From Takakia lepidozioides (Eukaryota; Streptophyta; Takakiopsida; Takakiales; Takakiaceae): 64,000 nucleotides of DNA. The stretch spans positions 372,001 to 436,000 of the forward strand of contig CM060732.1 in the NCBI GenBank assembly GCA_030704615.1, given 5' to 3'. The notes under the pieces are model-generated. The model saw nothing but the letters and a program-made list of their open reading frames with translations, made no database searches and was not told the origin of the DNA. Below are positions 56,625 through 64,000 of this stretch, piece after piece (the stretch's first letter is position 1; each line of letters opens with the position of its first letter). The position numbers and the translations under genes were made by a program.

Positions 56625-59600
56625 ATGGCCGGCGAAAGAAAGGACGGAAGCAGTTTAAGAAAGGGACACGGGGAAGTCAAGGCGCAACACACAGCTGAGA
56701 AGAAAGTGCAAGAACAGATGTCATCAAGAAAGAGGACAAGAATGGCCGTCAAAACACATAGCACGTCAATTCGGAGAATGGCGGGCCCATTAATGAATAC
56801 GGAAAAGGGGCACAGAAACAAACGGCAAGTACAGAAAAGCGAAATTCTTGTCACATGTGTTATCCTAGTGGACAGTCCAGCAGGGAAAGTCCACTAAAGA
56901 AAATTAAATCTAAAATCCAGTCACAGCGGATTACAGCCAATCGAAAGCCAGAAAAAGGATCAAGAAATTGGAGGAATTTAAGCGCAAGAGTCGGCGTCGT
57001 TCTCATTAACGTGCGTCTCGACGAGACAAACCATCAATGCTATAGCTTTGAAGCTATGGAGGAATTAACAGACTATACGCTCGCAATATTACTTACGCAG
57101 TGGCATAGGGACAAAAGAACAGAGCGGATCTTTTCTCTTGATCGATGCTTGCAAGCCCCGTAGGCTTACAAGAAATTACCCATAGCTTTTTGTGGCAACC
57201 ATACGTTTATGCTTTGTGCCTTGCAGGACATTTCTTCAATTGTTACAGCCAAAACATTTTCTGTCAGTCTAGAATGAAGAGAGGAGAGGAATGGAAGAAA
57301 TCAGGGTGAAGAGCACCACAATCCTGCAAAAACAAACGATTGCTACTCCACAGGGGTAAAGTTACTGAAGGAGCTGCGATTGGAAGGATTGCAAAGCAAA
57401 GATTGGACATTGCACCATAGATAGTACATGTTACAATTCTTGCAGAACTTTGAGCCAATGACAGGAGTAACAACGGTGAAGGGAGTTGAATTAGTAATTT
57501 ACCCCCTATACCTACAGCAATTTTCGATGCCAGCAGGTCAGGTGCATGTGGAGGAAGGAGGCAAGGGCAAGACTAACTGCAAATAGGGGACTTATTCCAA
57601 GAAGGGAGTTTCTTTACTTTCAAACTCAGGATTATGCTTGTACCAAGGCGTGTCCCCAGGGCTAAGGGGGTAGGCCAGGTATTGAACGTTCTGATTTGCC
57701 ATGAAACAGAACAAACAGTTTGAGCAGATCCTTCACAGAAGCAATACTTCAAAGCCCTGAGAGGAGAAGAGGTAGTAGAATGGGCGGCATAATGTACAAC
57801 GCACTGGTAGAGGAAATGAAAAGATTACAGGGTACTGCCGCAAAGTCTCCTATCATAGTGTCTGGCCCAATCATTGCTCAAATAATTCTTGATTCTGGCA
57901 TACTTGATGCTCGAGAAAGAAAGGAGATGGGAGTGTTTGAGCCAGAATCCACTGCAATGGAAGAGCAAGGCTCTTCAACAGTGAGGGTGGACTGGCAGGG
58001 CAACCCGAGACTAAGAGACAGAGGCGGGGAAAGACTGTAGTGGCGGATCCACTGGCTTCACGGAATCCGCATGATAATGTTTCCCAAGCTCTTGTGCAGG
58101 AAGGGGCACAGCAGCACAGAGACCTGCTATTACTCGAAGCAGGACCTTCAGAGAGGGAAGAGGAAGTTACTTCAGTATCACAGCCATCACAGCCAGATGA
58201 TCGGCTTGTCACAGAGTTACCACAAGTTGTCCATGCAGTTCACCAGAAATAATTGATTTGGAAAAAGAAGGGTTAGATATTCCCACTACAGAACAGGTGG
58301 TGGCAGAAATTGAAGAAGTGGGGGACCTTCTCTATGCATGTTCTGGTATGGTAAAGGACACAGTGATTCCGGAGGTGCAACGGTTGTCCAGGGGAACCTG
58401 CGGTGCATATAATACACACACTTGTGACGGAGGTACCACAGGTATAGAATGTCAGACACTGCCAGCACGGTGACGGATGAAGTGGTTCAGGAAGAAAATC
58501 TGGGGGCAATGGCCTGAGTGGTTCGTAAGGCATCACACTGTTGAGGATCAGGGAGAACAGCAACAAGCTCACCAAGATGACCCTCAACAGGCCATGCTTA
58601 TGAGTTCCATAAGCATGACACTTAATTTATTGGGTACTTATGTCAAATCCCATGTTCCCACTACTCAATTGGTAGCTTGAGGGAGGAACTCAGGAAGGAG
58701 TTTGAGGCTCAACTTGCCACAAAGTGTGCAAACAAGGTCGATGAAGAGGTCACTCTCAAGATGCAGCAAGACTTGGAGAGTACAGAAGCGGCTTGCAATG
58801 GGCCAGGAACAATTGATTGAGGCAGGCTCGCGCAAGACCAGTTGCACGAAGCACATAAGCAACAGCTATACCAAATGCAGGTGAAGCATGAAAGCAAGTT
58901 GCAACAAGTGAATGCACTACATACGGAGTTGCAGACAGTGCATGACACGATGGCCATCCAATGTGCTACACTCACAACTATGCTTGAACAATCTACAATA
59001 GAAATAAACAGTCAAGCGGAAAGATGTACGAAGGCAGAGGCAGAGAATGTTGAGCAAGTGAAACTCATTGTCGATATGAAGAATACACATCTGTCGCAAT
59101 GAGGATACTTTCAAGCAATACAGGCAGGTTGAAGCTGACCAAGAGAGGCACATCCTGGAGTTGCAACAAACGGTCATGGCCAATAGAAATGAAATCTGGT
59201 CACTAACAAGGCTTGGAAGGAAGCCAATAATCTGCTGCTGCCTATGCGAATTTGGTTGAACCTCATGCGAAGCGCATGGGGCTTTACAACAACAGTTAGA
59301 TATGTACAAACTCAGAGAGGAGCAGACTCTCAGAGGTACCACAAGCAACTTGGTGGATAACCACCTATGCAGGTCTGGTTAGCACAAGGGCCAGTGGAGG
59401 GCAAAGCACCACGAAAGCTCACCCAAAGCGAGATGAATGAGCTCAAACTGCAAGTGCAGAACATTGCCACAACTACTATAGACAATGTCTATAGTAGATA
59501 GCGGAGTTACAGGAGGATGTAGACGGCCTGCAGACTCAAGTGGAGGACCTCACTTCAAATATCGACAAGAGAGTCTGTGTACCTGAGGAACAGCTAATGG

Positions 59601-60819
59601 CTTCTTATTTTAAAGCGAGAACTTTGGTTTTCAGTCTTCTTCACAGGAGTGCAGGAGATGCAATGGTACAAGAACCAGTGCCACCAACACCACAACAAGT
59701 CACTGTGCCAGTAGCTGACCCTGTGTTACTACAGCCACACCACAGCCACCACAGCCTGAGGTATGGGGGAATGCTGCTTTTACCCACCTAAAACTCCAGC
59801 TGCAAGGGAGTACAGTAGGGCTATGATTATGCCCTTCAACCAAATTCCCATTGTGTTGGATTTGGCTTGGAAAGAATTTAGTCCTCCGCAGTCATTGGCA
59901 CATTACTATCAAATATACGCATTGGCTGCCAGTGGCAACTAGAACTAAGGTTCTTCCAAACAATCGACCCATTGAGGATCATCAGTTTGCGCAGTACTGG
60001 CATGAGGCAAGTACCATGTTGAAGGAATTAATTGCCTTCCAAGTTGTACATGGATTCAATTATACCAAGACCAAGGAGGTAGCAAGTATTGTAGGGCCTG
60101 TGGGTTATACTACGCTGCTTGTTTTCTGGTACGTTATCACATTGAGCAGCACAAGATGCAATCGCGCTTTCTGAGTTATTCCAGTGGGGATCATTGGGTC
60201 TTACCTTCAGTGCCACCTCATATGTACCTATATGAGGCAAAAGTTATGATGCAAAAGGATTCTCAAATTCGTTCATGGTTTCATGCGGCCTGGAACAATT
60301 TGTCAAAACAGAAATTCGGCCCTGACGATATTTTCTTTAAGGGACAGGAGGCATGGAAATACTTACACAATTCACAAGTCATTGGTACCCCACTCACCTG
60401 GACAGACAAGGAGCTCAGGGTCTTCACCAATTTTGCCATTCAGCGTTTACAGCAAGTTTTAAAATTTAAACTTCCAGACATGGTAGGACAACATTGTATG
60501 CCCCAGAGGATTCCACAAAAAGTTCGGCAGTTAAAACACCTGAGAGGCGATGAGGATTCTGATACAACTGTTTCTTCAGCGGATTCTTTTGACATGGGAG
60601 AAGACTATGCAATTCAGATGGCAGAGAGAAGAAGCGACGGGGTCTCCTATGCCTGAAAGATTACCTCGATATCAGCCTCCAGAGGGCCTCACATATCCAG
60701 GTAGTGTTCAATCATCTCCGTCCACCAGTGACAGACCTCGGGCTCGTACACAAAGTCCTTCACGAGACTCTCAACGTCAGAAAGGTGCTCGCTTACAAAG
60801 GTTTGCTAATCCCAATTAG
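56625..60819 (+). pseudogene. Extra post-integrase gene of A2
   Basis: Same block order as A1: the basic region (56625-56897), CYSFEAMEELTDYTLAILLT (57030), SRSFTEAILQ (57720), KSPIIVSGPIIAQIILDSGI (57840), and a segment near 58100-58250. Then QWPEWFVRHHTVEDQGE (58507), SMTLNLLGTYVKSHVPTTQL (58610), and the coiled coil (58842-59200). The C-terminal part is better preserved than in A1: HMYLYEAKVMMQKDSQIRSW, FGPDDIFFKGQEAWKYLHNS, NFAIQRLQQVLKFKLPDMVG (60220-60490) and a tail ending RLQRFANPN. Conservation of the same blocks in both copies argues that it was a working gene of the family. Confidence 0.55.
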
Positions 60820-60843
60820 TAAACCGTGAGGACACGGCTTTTT

Positions 60844-60857
60844 GAGAGGGGAATGGG
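60844..60857 (+). other. Polypurine tract of A2
   Basis: GAGAGGGGAATGGG ends three bases before the LTR. Confidence 0.65.
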
Positions 60858-60860
60858 TAA

Positions 60861-61857
60861 TGTTAGAGGACTGTCTGGGACTTAGACACTTATACGAGAT
60901 CTGTGGGGTACCCTTAATTTTTGCACAGACTGAGACCAACAGGAGCCTTAGGGGTGACAGCAGCGCACTTTAGAGGGGGGTTACACAGCCCGTCAAGCCA
61001 ACACAGCTCGTCACAGTCCAACACAGCCCGTCACAGCCAACACAGCTCGTCACTGTCCGACACAGCCCGTCACAGCCAACACAACCGACACAGCCAGACA
61101 CAGCCAGTCACAGCTCGACATAGTCGACACAGCCCAACACAGTCGCACAGCCAGTCACAGCTTGACACAGCTGTCACGACCATAGGGAACAGATAGCAGG
61201 ACAGGGAACGACTGTGGGGAACAACATCTGCGAATGGAACATGTTAGTACACGGATGACGGTTAGTGAGGGAAACGGTTAGAACAACGGGTAGGAAGATA
61301 AAGCCAGGAGCGAGGACGGGAGAAGGGGGACTTCTTGGGGGAATTCGGGGAGATGGGGCGAGGGATCACTTCTGGGGGGACTCCGGACATCACGGGAGGA
61401 AAGGAGGAGAGAGCGCATCTCTGAGCGGAAGGAGGGAGAGCACAAAGTAGGAGGAGGACGATCTGTTGATGCTTAATGAATGCAAGCAGTAGAGTTGTAA
61501 TATAGAGCAGATTAGAGACTCCATGGCTTCAGCCTGATACTCGATAGATATTAATCTGATACATACTTCATACTCATACTGTGTAGAGAGATCTGAGTGA
61601 AGCTGTGGAATAAATGGATGAGTTGATGGAATCCGATAGATTGCTGAAGCAAACTGATACTTAATTACCAACAGTAAGGTAACTAGTTAACATGAATGCA
61701 GGAAGGAAAACAAATAGGAAACACCCCCATGATACACTAGTTGTAGGTCATGACTGATTGTTCTGAGCGGGCTGAGTACTTAGAGATTTCCAACTCTTCT
61801 ATCTTGGAGTTTCCGCCTCGGATAGCGAAGGGATGGGTGAGTAAAAGCCGCGTGACA
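60861..61857 (+). repeat. 3' LTR of A2
   Basis: TGTTAGAGGACTGTC to GCCGCGTGACA, with a CACAGCC minisatellite at 60985-61160. The right flank is GGATG inside a methyltransferase-like gene. Confidence 0.85.
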
Positions 61858-62165
61858 GGATGTCTCTTCCTCTTTCGGCAGACGTTCAGCTGCTGCAAGT
61901 TCGGGGTTGTGGAGGGCAGTATCTGGCTCGAAGGCGAAGACATGCCTGTCGGACAACGTCTCTGTCCACATTGAAGCACCTGATGGACAAAGCGGGCAGT
62001 TAGTAGCATGCGGCATGCAATTGCAATCGGGCTAGGGACAAACTGTGCACGTGAAGGCTTACCCGTGCCGCATGTGAGGTCAAGAATCCGCCCTTGGACA
62101 TCCGAGCACGTCTCCATGAGGGTTTGTGTCACGGACATAGCCCAGAAGAACTTACCAGGATTCAA
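61858..62165 (-). pseudogene. Methyltransferase-like gene fragment with an intron
   Basis: The minus strand reads NPGKFFWAMSVTQTLMETC and VQGRILDLTCGT, then a donor GTAAGC (about 62062). An intron of about 90 bases follows, ending in TTTGTCCATCAG (about 61973), and the next exon gives GASMWTETLSDRHVFAFEPD and ALHNPELAAAERLPKEEETS. Joined, this gives DLTCGTG followed about 15 residues later by an acidic FEPD. That fits motifs I and II of Rossmann-fold (SAM-binding) methyltransferases, possibly nucleic-acid enzymes. The catalytic region is not in the window: LTR A2 cuts the downstream side and LTR C overlaps the upstream side. Substrate unknown. Confidence 0.5.
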
Positions 62166-62776
62166 TACCAGAAGTTACCAAGTTATCATGCTACCAAAAG
62201 TTACCATGACTTATCGTGATTTACCATGATCTACCATGATTTACCATTACTTACCAAGTTACCGGGAGTTTACTAAATTATCAAGAGTAACTTGGGAAAC
62301 TACTCAGGAAGCTTCCTTTGGAGGAAACTTCTCCATCAAGATACCTCATTTGTTTAAGGAAGCTTCTCCATCAAGAAACCTTTGTTCAATCTTGGAAACT
62401 TCTCCAGCAAGAAACCTCCATAGGGGAAGCTTCTTGGGGAAGCTTCTTAGTAGCCAGTATGTAGGAGGCGAGACTAGACACTCTTCAGTCTCTCCAACAC
62501 CAGTTCAAGCTACTCTTGTTTCCAGTTCCCAGTACTCCAGTCCAGTTCCCAGTACTCTAGCCCAGTTTCCAGTATCTGGTACTCCAGTCCAGTTTCCAGC
62601 ATTCCAGTATTCAAGTCGTGTTCCAATATCTTGTACTCTTGTTCATTGTTATAAAGATCGTCTTGATTCATATTTACTCATCGTGCATTCGGCCACGCCG
62701 ACCTTGACTTCTTGTCTAGCATTGTACCTCTAGTTTTATCTCTTGTTTGTGTTCAGTCATGTTCTCGTATTTGACA
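62127..62776 (+). repeat. 5' LTR of gypsy element C
   Basis: TGTCACGGACATAGCCC to CGTATTTGACA, bounded by the inverted pair TGTCA/TGACA. It contains short repeats: TTACCATGA-type (62170-62260), GAAGCTTCTCCATCAAGA (62310-62420) and CCAGTTCCCAGTACT (62510-62610). The left boundary is less certain because the neighbouring coding frame appears to run past it. Confidence 0.65.
62650..62656 (+). promoter_or_regulatory. Candidate TATA box in LTR C
   Basis: TATAAAG lies about 125 bases before the LTR end, a usual place for the U3/R promoter. Confidence 0.45.
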
Positions 62777-62778
62777 GT

Positions 62779-62795
62779 TTGGCGAGACTAAAGTT
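62779..62795 (+). other. Putative primer-binding site of element C
   Basis: TTGGCGAGACTAAAGT follows two bases after the LTR. The TTGGCGA core is shared with the A1 site. Confidence 0.45.
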
Positions 62796-62814
62796 TGTTC
62801 TTTAGTTAGTTAAG

Positions 62815-63855
62815 ATGGAAGGCACATTTGCGGAAATGGTCACCACATTGCAGAGTCTTCAGCTCCAGATGCAAGAACTTTGTACATCTACCGCCCAATT
62901 GCAAGCTGATCAGTCTCAAGATCTTGACAACGCTCTCCACAATTTGCAACAACAAATTTCAGAGTTAAAGGAGTCGAACAATGGATCTTCAACCATACGA
63001 GTCCATACTGCAACAGCTCCTACTGCAACGGTTCCTCTTCAACAGATTACGAGAGAACCAAAGATCAGCATGCCCGAGAAATTTGATGGGACGAGATCAA
63101 GATTTCACGGTTTTGTTCAACAAGTACGACTGTTCCTACGACTACATCCACAATGCTACCCCGATGAAGGTATTCAAGTGGGATTCGTGGGCACCCTTCT
63201 ATCAGGCACTGCCCTATCTTGGTTTGCACCGCTATTAGAAAAAAATTCGCATTTACTATATAATTTTGAAGCATTCATGTCCGAGTTCATTGCAACGTTT
63301 GGAGAGAATGATAGAGAGAGAGTTGCAGAAACAAAGATGCAAAATCTTCGACAAGGAACACGTCCTGCTTCCGTTTATGCTGCCGAATTTCGACAACTTG
63401 CGTGCGACCTCGACTGGAATGAGAAGAGCCTCATTAGTCAGTTTCGATGTGGACTAAAAGATGATGTAAAAGATTTGTTGCTGACAATGCCAAACGTGAG
63501 CACACTAAGTGAATTCATCACCCAAGTCATTGCATGCGATAATCGTTTGTTCGAAAGACGTCAAGAGAAGCGATCTGGATTGTCGACGACGCATCATGTC
63601 ACTGTTACTACGACACCAAATACAACGATCCATCAGACATCCAGTAGTGATCCTATGCAGATTGATGTTGTCCGATTCAAACCATTGACGCCACAAGAAA
63701 AACAAAGACGGCGCTCGAATGGATTATGCCTCTATTGCGGAGAAGAAGATCACATAGCATTAAACTGCCCCAACAAGAGAAGATTCAAAGCCCGGGGCAC
63801 AACTCAAGTGTTCGATACGAGGAGGTTGGAAAACGACGATGTCCAGTCACAGTAG
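62815..63855 (+). CDS. Intact gag of element C
   Basis: A single open frame of 346 residues starts MEGTFAEMVTTLQ shortly after the primer site. A short coiled coil (residues about 8-60) is followed by the capsid domain: MPEKFDGTRSRFHGFVQQVR, GTLLSGTALSWFAPLLE, FEAFMSEFIATFGEND, TRPASVYAAEFRQLACDLDW, FRCGLKDDVKDLLLTMP. One zinc knuckle CLYCGEEDHIALNC lies at residues 305-318 (63727-63768), then a basic tail. The capsid style resembles the sushi-ichi/RTL type of Ty3 gag. The protease frame overlaps in the -1 frame. Confidence 0.85.
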   Translation: MEGTFAEMVTTLQSLQLQMQELCTSTAQLQADQSQDLDNALHNLQQQISELKESNNGSSTIRVHTATAPTATVPLQQITREPKISMPEKFDGTRSRFHGFVQQVRLFLRLHPQCYPDEGIQVGFVGTLLSGTALSWFAPLLEKNSHLLYNFEAFMSEFIATFGENDRERVAETKMQNLRQGTRPASVYAAEFRQLACDLDWNEKSLISQFRCGLKDDVKDLLLTMPNVSTLSEFITQVIACDNRLFERRQEKRSGLSTTHHVTVTTTPNTTIHQTSSSDPMQIDVVRFKPLTPQEKQRRRSNGLCLYCGEEDHIALNCPNKRRFKARGTTQVFDTRRLENDDVQSQ

Positions 63856-64000
63856 GGACCATGCGGCTGGACACCACAAATTCCTTACCGAAAAAATGTC
63901 TCTTTCTACCTCCAGACCCTGCACCTTGCTTCAGAGTGCAAAATCGAGATATCATTGTAGAAGCACTTTTGGACTCATGAGCTTCAGCTTGTTTTATGGA
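63726..64000 (+). pseudogene. Start of the protease of element C, with active-site stop
   Basis: In the -1 frame relative to gag the reading is FLPPDPAPCFRVQNRDIIVE and ALLDS, then TGA (63978-63980), then ASACFM to the window end. The expected motif is LLDSGASACF, so the stop replaces the catalytic-loop Gly codon (GGA to TGA, one base). The rest of pol lies outside the window. The mutation would silence pol although gag stays intact. Confidence 0.65.

Larger units (their letters stand above)
52680..61857 (+). mobile_element. Gypsy element A2, 5' deleted tandem copy
   Basis: It is collinear with the A1 segment 43568-52679: protease, polymerase, integrase, repeat spacer, extra gene, LTR. It lacks a primer site and most of gag, and its integrase has an internal deletion near 55495. 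Frames break every 50-200 bases in pol, while the extra gene is better preserved. It may share the middle LTR with A1 through unequal recombination. Confidence 0.75.
62127..64000 (+). mobile_element. Ty3/gypsy element C, 5' part
   Basis: LTR, primer site, gag and the beginning of protease; the remainder lies beyond the window. It is the youngest-looking retroelement here by reading-frame integrity. Confidence 0.75.

Noticed and set aside
1-64000. tRNA, rRNA, riboswitch or bacterial-type operon signals
   Set aside because: None could be supported anywhere in the window.

Overview
The window is a repeat-dominated stretch of a eukaryotic nuclear genome. It contains spliceosomal introns, LTR retrotransposons, Mutator-like DNA transposons and long palindromic satellites, and no operons, rRNA or tRNA genes that I can see. 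A chromodomain Ty3/gypsy element, an Athila/Tat-like gypsy element and a MULE/SWIM transposase together point to the green lineage. A charophyte or early land plant is my best guess, but this is inference, not proof. Almost everything is a transposable element (TE) or a TE-borne gene fragment. The best candidate for ordinary host sequence is a pair of terminal exons at 111-415.

Layout. (1) 672-8130 is a Mutator-like element (MULE-1) with a 9-bp target duplication. It has a decayed transposase on the minus strand, a ladder of GGCGCC-centred palindromes and an array of poly-A-looped hairpins. (2) 9371-13236 is a second, inverted and internally deleted copy of the same family. (3) 14893-25380 (minus) is a larger relative of that transposase. 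It is split in its last exon by another MULE (MULE-2, 15185-23308), which left a perfect 9-bp duplication. MULE-2 carries a gene fragment of an unrecognised family (15318-17508), a second ladder of different palindromes (17880-21480) and a transposase 3' remnant (21680-22438). (4) 25386-27020 (plus) holds an unrecognised, probably transposon-related gene. (5) 29398-30486 holds a second member of the MULE-2 cargo family, cut by an LTR. (6) 30487-52679 is gypsy element A1, interrupted after its gag by gypsy element B (33753-39357, minus, chromodomain) and by a third MULE copy (39358-43456). (7) 52680-61857 is a degraded second copy, A2, fused directly to the 3' LTR of A1. (8) 61858-62126 (minus) is a spliced methyltransferase-like exon pair. 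(9) 62127-64000 is the 5' end of a third gypsy element, C, with an intact gag.

How the parts relate. The MULEs have asymmetric ends. A GAGGTTTGC-type tip always lies beside the 3' (SWIM) end of the transposase, and a GGGGGCTGC-type tip lies at the other end. Subterminal ATGAGCGGC repeats and GGCGCC-centred palindromes lie inside the tips, and the internal ladders look like expansions of these palindromes. Element A is unusual in encoding a long extra protein between integrase and 3' LTR that is present in both copies. The two features I consider most likely to be undescribed are the MULE family with its family-specific palindrome ladders and gene cargo, and the post-integrase gene of element A.
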